Source: Massilia pinisoli (lineage in GTDB: Bacteria > Pseudomonadota > Gammaproteobacteria > Burkholderiales > Burkholderiaceae_D). From it: a DNA stretch of 64,000 nt. Of the stretch, positions 1 to 7,569 are shown piece after piece. Below the pieces are notes generated by a model. It was not told where the DNA came from, ran no database searches, and saw nothing but the letters and a program-made list of their open reading frames with translations. Numbering within the stretch: position 1 is the stretch's first letter; the number at the start of each line of letters is the position of its first letter. The DNA lies in assembly GCF_024753285.1 (NCBI RefSeq), contig NZ_JANUGW010000015.1, positions 103,006-167,005 of the forward strand. The letters run 5' to 3'. Made by a program: the position numbers and the translations under genes.

Positions 1-864
1 GGCGACTTCGGCTTCGACGTCGAAGTCCTGGACCGCAAGCAGCTGGAAGCCCTCAAGATGGGCAGCTTCCTGTCCGTCACGCGCGGCAGCGAAGAGCCGC
101 CGAAGTTCATCGTCCTGAAGCACAACGGTGGCAAGAAGAACGACGCGCCCGTCGTCCTCGTCGGCAAGGGCATCACCTTCGACACGGGCGGCATCTCGCT
201 GAAGCCGGGCGCGAACATGGACGAGATGAAGTACGACATGTGCGGCGCCGGTTCCGTGCTGGGGACGTTCCGCGCCATCGGCGAAATGGGTCTCAAGCTG
301 AACGTCGTCGGCATCGTCGCCGCCTGCGAGAACATGCCGTCGGGCCGCGCCACCAAGCCGGGCGACATTGTCACCGCGATGAACGGCACCACGATCGAGA
401 TCCTGAATACGGACGCGGAAGGCCGCCTGATCCTGGCCGACGCGCTGACCTACGCCGAGCGCTTCAAGCCGGCCGCCGTCATCGACATCGCGACCTTGAC
501 GGGCGCCTGCATCGTCGCCCTGGGCCACCACACGTCGGGCCTGTTCACGCGCCACGACGATGCGCACGACGCCCTCGCCGACGAATTGCTGGATGCGGGC
601 AGGCAGGCGGGCGACGTGGCCTGGCGCTTCCCCATCGGCGAGAACTACAGCGAGCAGCTGAAGTCGAACTTCGCCGACCTGGCCAACATTGGGACGCCGG
701 GCGGCGCATCGATCACCGCGGCATGCTTCCTGGAGAACTTCACGCGCAACTACACGTGGGCCCACCTGGACATCGCGGGCACGGCGTGGAAATCGGGGGC
801 CGCCAAGGGTGCGACGGGCCGTCCGGTGCCCCTGTTGACGACGTTCCTGCTGAACCGCGTGTAA
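1..864 (+). CDS. pepA: Leucyl aminopeptidase (PepA/M17), 3' part
   Basis: This is a cytosolic metallo-aminopeptidase that removes N-terminal residues from peptides. The reading frame is open from base 1, so the gene starts outside the window and only the C-terminal catalytic domain is present (about 287 codons). The M17 hallmarks are intact: GKGITFDTGGISLKPG carries the metal-binding Lys and Asp, followed by ENMPSGRATKPGD and the family signature NTDAEGRLILADAL. The stop at 862-864 is followed by a strong hairpin terminator shared with the convergent lipoprotein gene. In Burkholderiales pepA often sits near LPS-export and DNA polymerase III chi genes, which would lie to the left. The family call is certain; only the N-terminal domain is unseen. 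Confidence 0.95.
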   Translation, partial: GDFGFDVEVLDRKQLEALKMGSFLSVTRGSEEPPKFIVLKHNGGKKNDAPVVLVGKGITFDTGGISLKPGANMDEMKYDMCGAGSVLGTFRAIGEMGLKLNVVGIVAACENMPSGRATKPGDIVTAMNGTTIEILNTDAEGRLILADALTYAERFKPAAVIDIATLTGACIVALGHHTSGLFTRHDDAHDALADELLDAGRQAGDVAWRFPIGENYSEQLKSNFADLANIGTPGGASITAACFLENFTRNYTWAHLDIAGTAWKSGAAKGATGRPVPLLTTFLLNRV

Positions 865-882
865 GCAACACGGGTTCGATAT

Positions 883-912
883 AAAAAACGGATGCCGCGG
901 CATCCGTTTTTT
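883..912. terminator. Bidirectional intrinsic terminator
   Basis: A perfect inverted repeat (AAAAAACGGATGC, then CG, then GCATCCGTTTTTT) lies between the convergent ends of pepA and the lipoprotein gene. The A-run on one side and T-run on the other let it work in both directions. Confidence 0.9.
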
Positions 913-937
913 ATTGGGCAATCCGGTTATTGCGCGC

Positions 938-1411
938 TCAGAAGACGACGTTGCCGTTCTCGCCGGACGCGCCCGGCGTGCCCGCCGCCGCGGGCGCCGG
1001 ATGCATCAGCACCGTCAACGTGGACTGGTAGGCGACGCCGGAACCGTCGTTCGCATTGATGTAAGGCGCGCCGCCGGCGCTGACGATGATGTTGCCGATC
1101 AGCCGGTCGCTGTCGAAAAACGACGTGGCATGCGCGACGGCGACCTCGCGCGCGTCGCCCGTGCCCGCGCGCGCGCAATCGATCGTCAGCGGGCTGCGGC
1201 TGCGCTCGACCGTGACCCGTCCCGGCGCCACGACGAACCAGCGTCCCGCCGCATTGGACAGCACGCAGCCGACGCCCGCCACTTCGCGGTGATCGAGGAT
1301 CGTGTGGACTTCCAGCTGCTGGGTGGGCGTCTCGCCCATCGTCGTCACGCAGCCGCTTGTGGCGGCCATCAGCGCGACGGTGCAGGCGGTACGGAAATAA
1401 GAATTGGACAT
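938..1411 (-). CDS. Small putative lipoprotein of unknown function
   Basis: This encodes a 157-residue protein with a lipoprotein signal peptide: MSNSYFRTACTVALMAATSGC, with a lipobox-like ATSGC and the lipidation Cys at residue 21. The mature part has no domain I recognise; it contains a second and a third Cys and ends in a Pro/Ala/Gly-rich tail. The ATG at 1411 is chosen over an in-frame start 16 codons upstream because GGTGAAG precedes it and the signal peptide then begins correctly. It is convergent with pepA and shares its terminator. Probably an outer-membrane or periplasmic lipoprotein; the role is unknown. Confidence 0.75.
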   Translation of the reverse strand: MSNSYFRTACTVALMAATSGCVTTMGETPTQQLEVHTILDHREVAGVGCVLSNAAGRWFVVAPGRVTVERSRSPLTIDCARAGTGDAREVAVAHATSFFDSDRLIGNIIVSAGGAPYINANDGSGVAYQSTLTVLMHPAPAAAGTPGASGENGNVVF

Positions 1412-1472
1412 GTCTTCACCGATAAAGCATACCTGTCCGTTTACGGCGGCAATCGGCAAGACATGAGCGGCA

Positions 1473-1676
1473 CTAGGCGGGTTCGGCCGAGACGAGGGGC
1501 GCGAAGCGCGGCAGGCATGTGCCGTCCACGTCGACGAACCCGAAAAACGCGTCGCGCGGGCGGACCCAGGTCTTGCCGTCCTCCCCGCGATACACGACGA
1601 CGGCCGTGTGGTCCGCCTCGAGGACGGCCTCGCAGACCACCTCGTACACCCCGCCCTTGTAGTGGCGGTAACGCAT
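1473..1676 (-). CDS. DUF1653 domain protein
   Basis: This is a 67-residue protein matching the small DUF1653 family. The family's MRYRHYKGGVYEVV start and the later VVVYRGEDGKTWVRP and FFGFVD segments are all visible, and the length is typical. The function of the family is not established. The ATG at 1676 overlaps the stop of the upstream gene (TGATG) and has AAAGG four bases upstream, so the two genes are translationally coupled. A TTG one codon earlier is possible but less likely. Confidence 0.85.
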   Translation of the reverse strand: MRYRHYKGGVYEVVCEAVLEADHTAVVVYRGEDGKTWVRPRDAFFGFVDVDGTCLPRFAPLVSAEPA

Positions 1677-2032
1677 CAAGCCTTTTCTTCGGCCGCCGCG
1701 CGATGCTTCTTCTTGAGGCTCTGGATGACCTTGACGATGCCTTCGACGCCGGCGTTGTCGTCGAGTTCGCTGAACGCATCCAGCACCTCGTTGAGTACGC
1801 GATTGCGCACGCTCGCCTCGTCGGCCTGCATCTTCTGCGGCTGCTGCGGATTCTCGGACGGCGCGAATTTCTGCGGCGTCTCGGCCGCGGCTTTCTGTCC
1901 GTGGGCCAGCGCGGCCTGCCAGATCAGCCAGCGGCGCTGGGTTTCGTACACGAGGTACTCTTCCGGCTTGTCTTCACGACGCCGGACAATGTGGCCATCG
2001 CGTTGGGCCCATGCTTCAAATGCTTGGCGCAT
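1676..2032 (-). CDS. Hypothetical protein coupled to DUF1653
   Basis: This encodes a 118-residue soluble protein with no signal peptide or membrane segment. It is rich in Ala, Gln, Lys and Glu. The N-terminal half (MRQAFEAWAQRDGHIVRRRED, then EYLVYETQRRWLIWQAAL) looks like a short helical module; the C-terminal half is Gln/Pro linker followed by a charged helix ending KKKHRAAAEEKA. AAAGGA sits five bases before the ATG at 2032. It is the first gene of a two-gene operon with the DUF1653 gene. I do not recognise a family and assign no function. Confidence 0.75.
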   Translation of the reverse strand: MRQAFEAWAQRDGHIVRRREDKPEEYLVYETQRRWLIWQAALAHGQKAAAETPQKFAPSENPQQPQKMQADEASVRNRVLNEVLDAFSELDDNAGVEGIVKVIQSLKKKHRAAAEEKA

Positions 2033-2481
2033 TGTTGTCCTTTAATAAGCTGTGTGCAAATCCTGCTCTCGGGATCCGCGATCGTTACACACCTGCCAAA
2101 GGCCGGTCGCTCGACCGACCACGGCAACCCTCTCTCAATGCAACGGATTGCTGTTGAATTCTTGGTTCCTGAGCAATATGCCAATAGTACAACCAAAGTT
2201 GGCCTACTGCAATTTTTTTCTTTCGAGAAGGAGACGATACGGAAATGTCCCCTGTCTTGCTGTGATTGTTACATCTTGTCACAGTTACGCGAAACTTTCC
2301 AGCGTCGTTACGATTTTTTACTCCACGGACAATAATTTTACGACATGTTTGTTGCAACTAGCACAAATAATTCCAATTGTGTGATGGCTTGGCGAGCCAG
2401 GAAGTGTTGCAAGAATGGCTCACAGCCACGATACTGCCCGGATTGTGCCGGACGGTCCGGCCCGTGCAACCAGACATCTTC
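2033..2481. other. AT-rich intergenic region between divergent genes
   Basis: This 449-bp gap separates the minus-strand hypothetical gene from xthA on the plus strand. It is clearly more AT-rich than its surroundings, mainly between about 2140 and 2380, and must hold two divergent promoters, but I cannot place confident -35/-10 pairs. A small perfect hairpin (CGGTCG-CT-CGACCG) lies at 2104-2117. No convincing reading frame is present. Confidence 0.5.
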
Positions 2482-3246
2482 ATGAAAATCGCCACCTGGA
2501 ACGTCAACTCGCTGAAAGTACGCCTGCCGCACCTGCTCCAGTGGCTCGCCGCCAACCCCGTCGACGTGCTGTGCCTCCAGGAGACCAAGCTCACGGACGA
2601 CAAGTTCCCCGTGGCCGAAATCAACGCGGCCGGCTACGAGGTCGTGTTCAGCGGCCAGAAGACGTATAACGGCGTGGCGATCCTGTCGCGCCTGCCGCTC
2701 GCGGACGTCGTGCGCAACAATCCGTACTACCAGGACGAGCAGCAACGCCTGATCGCCGCGACGATAGGCGGCGTGCGCATCATCTGCGCGTACGTGCCGA
2801 ACGGCCAGGCTGTCGGCTCCGACAAGTATGCGTACAAACTGGGGTGGTTCGAAGCGCTGCGCCGGTGGGTCGGCGAGGAATTGAAGATCCACGAGCAATT
2901 CGCGATCCTGGGCGACTACAACATCGCCCCCGAGGACCGCGACGTGCACGACCCGGAACTGTGGGCCGGCCAGATCCACTGCTCCGACCTGGAGCGCGAA
3001 GCGCTGCGCGAACTGTGCGGCCTGGGACTCGTCGACGCATTCCGCCTGTTCGAGCAGCCCGAGAAGCAGTACAGCTGGTGGGACTACCGCCAGATGGCGT
3101 TCCGCCGCAACCGCGGCCTGCGCATCGACCACATCCTGCTGTCGCAGGCGCTGGCGAAGCGTTGCGAGGCGTGCGCAATCGACCGCGAACCCCGCAAGTG
3201 GGAGCAGCCGTCGGACCACACGCCAGTGATCGCGACGATCGTCTAA
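2482..3246 (+). CDS. xthA: Exodeoxyribonuclease III (AP endonuclease)
   Basis: This is an ExoIII-type enzyme that cuts DNA at abasic sites and degrades 3' ends in base-excision repair. The 254-residue protein has the endonuclease/exonuclease/phosphatase fold signatures: MKIATWNVNSLKVRL at the N terminus, the catalytic metal-binding LQETKL, GDYNIAPEDRDVHDP in the middle, RIDHIL, and the catalytic Asp-His pair in PSDHTPV at the end. The ATG at 2482 is chosen because MKIATWNVN is the invariant family start; the frame stays open upstream without similarity. It is monocistronic and convergent with the GGDEF-EAL gene. Confidence 0.93.
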   Translation: MKIATWNVNSLKVRLPHLLQWLAANPVDVLCLQETKLTDDKFPVAEINAAGYEVVFSGQKTYNGVAILSRLPLADVVRNNPYYQDEQQRLIAATIGGVRIICAYVPNGQAVGSDKYAYKLGWFEALRRWVGEELKIHEQFAILGDYNIAPEDRDVHDPELWAGQIHCSDLEREALRELCGLGLVDAFRLFEQPEKQYSWWDYRQMAFRRNRGLRIDHILLSQALAKRCEACAIDREPRKWEQPSDHTPVIATIV

Positions 3247-3298
3247 AACGGTACGGTGGGATACGCGTGGGCACGGGGATGCCAGAACATCGCCCGGC

Positions 3299-6151
3299 CT
3301 ACGAATTTTGCAGAAGCGCCGGGATGGCCTCGGCATCCACCGGCCGCGCGAACAGATAGCCCTGCGCAAACTGGCACCCGGCGCGGCGCAGCAGCGCCAG
3401 CTGGGCCTCGTTCTCGACGCCCTCGGCCACGACAGCCATCTGCAAGCTTCCGGCCAGCGCCATGACCGCGGCGACGATGGCCTGGTCTTCGCTGCTCGTC
3501 TCCAGGTCGCGCACGAACGCGCGGTCGATCTTGATCTTGCGGACCGGGAAGCGCTTCAGGTACGCGAGGCTCGAATACCCGGTGCCGAAGTCGTCGATCG
3601 ACAGGCGGATGCCCATGCTGTAGATCTGGCCCAGCGTCTCCAGTGTCTGCCCGCCGTGCTGCATCAGCGCCGTCTCCGTGATCTCGAATTCCAGCAGGCT
3701 CGGGTCGATGCCCGTGTCGTCGACGATCGAGCGGATGGCCTGCATCAGGCCTCGGTGCACAAACTGGCGCGCCGACAAGTTGACGGCGAGCGGGAGCGCC
3801 GGCAAGCCCGCGCGCTGCCATGCCATCGACTGCTCGCAGGCGCGCCGGATCACCCATTCGCCCACCGGCACGATCAACCCGTTCTCTTCCAGGATCGGGA
3901 TGAAGTCGTCGGGCGCCACGAGGCCCTGCTCCGGATGGCGCCAGCGCAGCAGCACTTCGAGGCCCTGCACGCGGCCGTCCTGCGTGCTGACGATGGGCTG
4001 GTAGAACAGCACGAATTCCTCGCGCAGCAGCGCACCGCGCAAGTGCGTCTCCAGCTCGAAATGGCGCGCGGCCGCCGCGTTCATCGGCTCCGCGTAGAAC
4101 TGGTAGTTGTTGCGGCCGGCCGCCTTCGCGTAATACATCGCGGCGTCGGCCTTGCGCATCAGGCTCGCGACGTCGTGGCCGTCGTCCGGGTACAGGCAGA
4201 TGCCGATCGACGGCGAGATGTGCAGGTCGCGGCCTTCGAAGTCGACGGGCGCCGCCAGCGCCTCGATGATCTTGTCGCCCACGAGACCGCACTCCTCGGC
4301 CGCGCGCACGCCCGGCACCAGCACGACGAATTCGTCGCCCCCGAGGCGCGCGACGGTGTCGCTCGCGCGCACGACGCGGCACAGGCGCCGCGCCACTTCC
4401 TTCAGCAGGTGGTCGCCCGCCGCGTGGCCCAGCGAATCGTTGATCGTCTTGAAGCGGTCCAGGTCGATGAACAGCAGCGCGAGCTTCAGGCCTTCGCGCC
4501 GCGCCGCCAGCAGCGCGCGATCCAGCCGGTCGGACAGGAGCGCGCGGTTGGGCAGGCCCGTGAGCGCGTCGTGGTACGCCATGTGGTGGACGCGCGCCTC
4601 GGCCTGGCGCCGCTCGACGATCTCGGCCTGCAGCTCCGCCGTGCGTTCCTGCACGCGCACTTCGAGCTCGTCGCGCGCGCGCCGCAGCGCGTCCGCGGCC
4701 TCGCGCTGCGCCGTCACGTCGTCGATCAGCCAGACGCTGCGCCCGCCGCGGTCCGCCATGTCGAACGGCCGGCCCGACAGGCGCGCCCAGAAGCGCATGC
4801 CGTCGCGCCGCACCAGTTCATACTCCGCCATGTGCACGCGCCCCGCCTCGAAGTCGCGCCGGGTCTCGTCGCGCGCGCGCTGCCAGCCCGCGTCATCGGG
4901 ATACAGGTCGCGCACGGGCAGGCCCTCGATGCTGCCGCCATGGTGGCCGAACAGCTCTTCCATCTTGCGGTTGCAGTGCAAGGTCCGGCCGTTCTCGACG
5001 ACGGCGATGCCCAGCACGGCGTTGTCGAGGATCGCCTGGTTTTCCAGCAGCGCGTTGCGCAGCGATTCCTCGGCAGCCTTTTCGCCCGTGCGGTCCTCGA
5101 TCATCCAGACCATCGTGCCCGTGCCCAGCTCCTCCGGATTGACGGCATAGCCGATCAGGTTCACCCACATCGGCGTGCCGTTCCGGTGCACCATCGTCGT
5201 CTCGGTCTTGAACGAGCCGCCCGTGCGCAACACGCCGTATGCCTTGTCGCCCATGTCGACGAACGCGTCGTCGTCCGCGTACAGCACGCGCGTCGGCTGG
5301 CCCAGCACCTCGCCGGGCCCGTAGCCGAACATCGCGCCGAAGCAATCGTTGTAGCGCGTGATGATGCGCTCGCGCGTGAAGAAGATGCCGATCGACGCAT
5401 TCGTCATGATGGCCTGGATCTCCGTCAGCGCCTGGCGCGCCTCCGTGACGTCTTCCACGATCCACACCGTGCCCGCCTCGCGCGCGCTCATGTCGACAGC
5501 CTTCGCGCGGATGCGGCACCAGATCGTGCTGCCGTCGCGGCGGCGCAGCGGCACTTCGCTCTTCTCGAACAGGCTGCCCGTCGTCAGCACGAGGACGGCC
5601 TCGCCGATGAACGCCTCGTACATGGCGCGCGTGGCGAAGACCTTCGCCGGGGTATGGTTGATCAGTTCTTCCGGCGTGTAGCCGAGCATCCCGGCCATCC
5701 GCGGATTGCACGACTTGACGAGGTCGGGCAACGTGACGGCGATGCCCACCGGCGCATGCTCGACGACGGCAGCCTGTTCCAGCAAGCGCCCGCGCAGCGC
5801 GGACTGGCCGTCGCCGAGCGTGAGCACGTCGCCGAATACGAAGACGGCACCACCGGCCGGCAGCGGCTTCGCGCGCACTTCGACGGGACGGCCGCGCAGG
5901 CCGCGGTCGAGCAAGCCATCCCAGCGGCGCTCGCCGGCCAGCGACAGGCGGATCTCGACCGCCATCGCGGCCGCCGTGTGCGCGCAGAACAGCGACACCA
6001 GCGCACGCCCGTCGACGGCGCCGCCGGCCAGCTCGACGAGCGCCGCGTTCGCGGCCCAGATCCTGCCTTCGCCGTCGCAGGCGCAAGCCGGCGCCGCAAT
6101 CAATGCCAGCGCCTCGGCCACCAAGGCCGGTGTGTTCGTTCCCCGATCCAT
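3299..6151 (-). CDS. Four-PAS diguanylate cyclase/phosphodiesterase (GGDEF-EAL)
   Basis: This 950-residue cyclic-di-GMP turnover protein has no membrane segment or signal peptide. It carries four PAS-type sensor modules in a row (about residues 10-105, 130-235, 250-360, 375-485), then a short coiled coil containing ARDELEVRVQERTAELQAEI, a GGDEF domain (about 530-690) and an EAL domain (about 705-945). The cyclase motif RLGGDEF is intact near residue 604 and is preceded at the right spacing by RASD, the product-inhibition I-site. In the EAL domain the first motif reads EVL instead of EAL, but the metal-binding Glu remains, and FEITETA, DDFGTGYSS and KIDRAFV are intact. Both activities are therefore possible. 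A short inverted repeat (TAGCCT-N7-AGGCTA, 6165-6183) lies just upstream. Confidence 0.93.
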   Translation of the reverse strand: MDRGTNTPALVAEALALIAAPACACDGEGRIWAANAALVELAGGAVDGRALVSLFCAHTAAAMAVEIRLSLAGERRWDGLLDRGLRGRPVEVRAKPLPAGGAVFVFGDVLTLGDGQSALRGRLLEQAAVVEHAPVGIAVTLPDLVKSCNPRMAGMLGYTPEELINHTPAKVFATRAMYEAFIGEAVLVLTTGSLFEKSEVPLRRRDGSTIWCRIRAKAVDMSAREAGTVWIVEDVTEARQALTEIQAIMTNASIGIFFTRERIITRYNDCFGAMFGYGPGEVLGQPTRVLYADDDAFVDMGDKAYGVLRTGGSFKTETTMVHRNGTPMWVNLIGYAVNPEELGTGTMVWMIEDRTGEKAAEESLRNALLENQAILDNAVLGIAVVENGRTLHCNRKMEELFGHHGGSIEGLPVRDLYPDDAGWQRARDETRRDFEAGRVHMAEYELVRRDGMRFWARLSGRPFDMADRGGRSVWLIDDVTAQREAADALRRARDELEVRVQERTAELQAEIVERRQAEARVHHMAYHDALTGLPNRALLSDRLDRALLAARREGLKLALLFIDLDRFKTINDSLGHAAGDHLLKEVARRLCRVVRASDTVARLGGDEFVVLVPGVRAAEECGLVGDKIIEALAAPVDFEGRDLHISPSIGICLYPDDGHDVASLMRKADAAMYYAKAAGRNNYQFYAEPMNAAAARHFELETHLRGALLREEFVLFYQPIVSTQDGRVQGLEVLLRWRHPEQGLVAPDDFIPILEENGLIVPVGEWVIRRACEQSMAWQRAGLPALPLAVNLSARQFVHRGLMQAIRSIVDDTGIDPSLLEFEITETALMQHGGQTLETLGQIYSMGIRLSIDDFGTGYSSLAYLKRFPVRKIKIDRAFVRDLETSSEDQAIVAAVMALAGSLQMAVVAEGVENEAQLALLRRAGCQFAQGYLFARPVDAEAIPALLQNS

Positions 6152-6276
6152 CCCTCTTCCCGGCTAGCCTATTGACAAGGCTATTTGTCGATTTTTGGGT
6201 GGATCATAGCTGAAAATGTTCGTAATTTATCGTTTGGAAACACTAAATTCAGCGGATGACGCTAGGCAACAACGGT

Positions 6277-7467
6277 TCAGAACGCGTCACCCGGCACGCG
6301 CACCCAGCCTTCCATCAGGACGCGTGCGCTACGACTCATGACGGCCTTCGTGACGACCCAGTCGCCGCCGTCCTGGCGCGCCTCGGCGCCCACGCGCAGC
6401 ACGCCGGACGGATGCCCGAAGCGCACGGCCTCGTGCGCGCGCCCGCCCGCGGCGAGGCTCACGAGCGTGCCCGGAATCGCGGCCGCCGTGCCGATGGCGA
6501 CGGCCGCCGTCCCCATCATCGCGTGGTGCAGCTTGCCCATCGACAGCGCGCGTACGAGCAGGTCGATGTCGTCCGCCTCCACGCGCTTGCCGCTCGACGC
6601 GACATAGCCTGCCGGCGGCGCCACGAACGCGACTTTCGGCGTGTGCTGGCGCCGCGCCGCCTCCTCCACGTGCGCGATGAGGCCCATGCGCATGGCGCCG
6701 TACGCGCGGATGGTCTCGAACATCGCCAGCGCCTTCGGGTCGCCGTTGACGGCGTCCTGCAGTTCCATGCCCGTGTAGCCGATGTCGGCCGCGTTCACGA
6801 AGACGGTCGGGATGCCGGCGTTGATCAGCGTGGCTTTCAGCGTGCCGACGCCGGGTACCTCGAGGTCGTCGACCAGGTTCCCGGTCGGGAACATCGCGCC
6901 GCCGCCCTCGCCCTCGTCGGCGGCCGGGTCCATGAATTCGAGCTGCACTTCGGCCGCGGGGAACGTGACGCCGTCCAGTTCGAAGTCGCCCGTCTCCTGC
7001 ACCTGGCCGTTCGTGACGGGCACGTGGGCGACGATCGTCTTGTTGATGTTGGCCTGCCAGATGCGCACGGTGACGATACCGTTGTCCGGGATGCGGGCGG
7101 GATCGATGAAGCCGTTGGCGATGGCGTACGGCCCGACCGCGGCGGACAGGTTGCCGCAGTTGCCGCTCCAGTCGACGAACGGCTTGTCGATGGCGACCTG
7201 GCCGAACAGATAGTCGACGTCGTGGCCGGGCCGCGTACTGGGCGCCACGATGACGGTCTTGCTCGTGCTGGACGTGGCGCCGCCCATGCCGTCGATGTGC
7301 TTGGCGTACGGGTCGGGGCTGCCGATCACGCGCAGCAGCAGCTTGTCGCGCGCCTCGCCGGGGACTTGCGCCGCTTGCGGCAGGTCCTGCAGGCGGAAGA
7401 AGACGCCTTTGCTCGTCCCGCCGCGCATGTAGACGGCGGGGATCTTGATTTGGGGTGCGTGGGCCAT
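6277..7467 (-). CDS. prpF: 2-methylaconitate cis-trans isomerase PrpF
   Basis: PrpF isomerises the 2-methylaconitate made by AcnD so that the AcnD/PrpF pair can replace PrpD in the methylcitrate cycle, which turns propionyl-CoA into pyruvate and succinate. The 396-residue protein starts with the family motif PAVYMRGGTSKGVFFR and contains WSGNCGNLSAAVGPYAI, with the catalytic-region Cys. It is the last gene of the minus-strand prp operon, 102 bp after acnD with a perfect 13-bp hairpin in the gap. No strong ribosome-binding site precedes the ATG at 7467. No terminator is visible before the GGDEF-EAL gene. Confidence 0.95.
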   Translation of the reverse strand: MAHAPQIKIPAVYMRGGTSKGVFFRLQDLPQAAQVPGEARDKLLLRVIGSPDPYAKHIDGMGGATSSTSKTVIVAPSTRPGHDVDYLFGQVAIDKPFVDWSGNCGNLSAAVGPYAIANGFIDPARIPDNGIVTVRIWQANINKTIVAHVPVTNGQVQETGDFELDGVTFPAAEVQLEFMDPAADEGEGGGAMFPTGNLVDDLEVPGVGTLKATLINAGIPTVFVNAADIGYTGMELQDAVNGDPKALAMFETIRAYGAMRMGLIAHVEEAARRQHTPKVAFVAPPAGYVASSGKRVEADDIDLLVRALSMGKLHHAMMGTAAVAIGTAAAIPGTLVSLAAGGRAHEAVRFGHPSGVLRVGAEARQDGGDWVVTKAVMSRSARVLMEGWVRVPGDAF

Positions 7468-7513
7468 GTGTTTGTCTTTCGTTGAATGCGCGCGGTGTTC
7501 AAACGTGCGTCGA

Positions 7514-7542
7514 ACGCGTGGACGGCAGAGCCGTCCACGCGT
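7514..7542 (-). other. Perfect 13-bp hairpin between acnD and prpF
   Basis: ACGCGTGGACGGC, loop AGA, then GCCGTCCACGCGT. The stem is perfect and GC-rich, with no following T-run, so it is not a standard terminator. In the polycistronic mRNA it would protect the upstream message or reduce read-through into prpF. Confidence 0.7.
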
Positions 7543-7569
7543 CCAACCGGCGCATGAACAACCACGACG

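Noticed and set aside
2261..2283. TGTGA...TCACA pair as a CRP-type site upstream of xthA
   Set aside because: The half-sites are 13 bp apart, not 6, so it does not fit the CRP consensus.
3308..6175. Very long open frame on the plus strand (955 codons) opposite the GGDEF-EAL gene
   Set aside because: It is an antisense shadow of a high-GC gene, His/Arg/Ala-rich without domains, while the minus strand encodes a clear multidomain protein.
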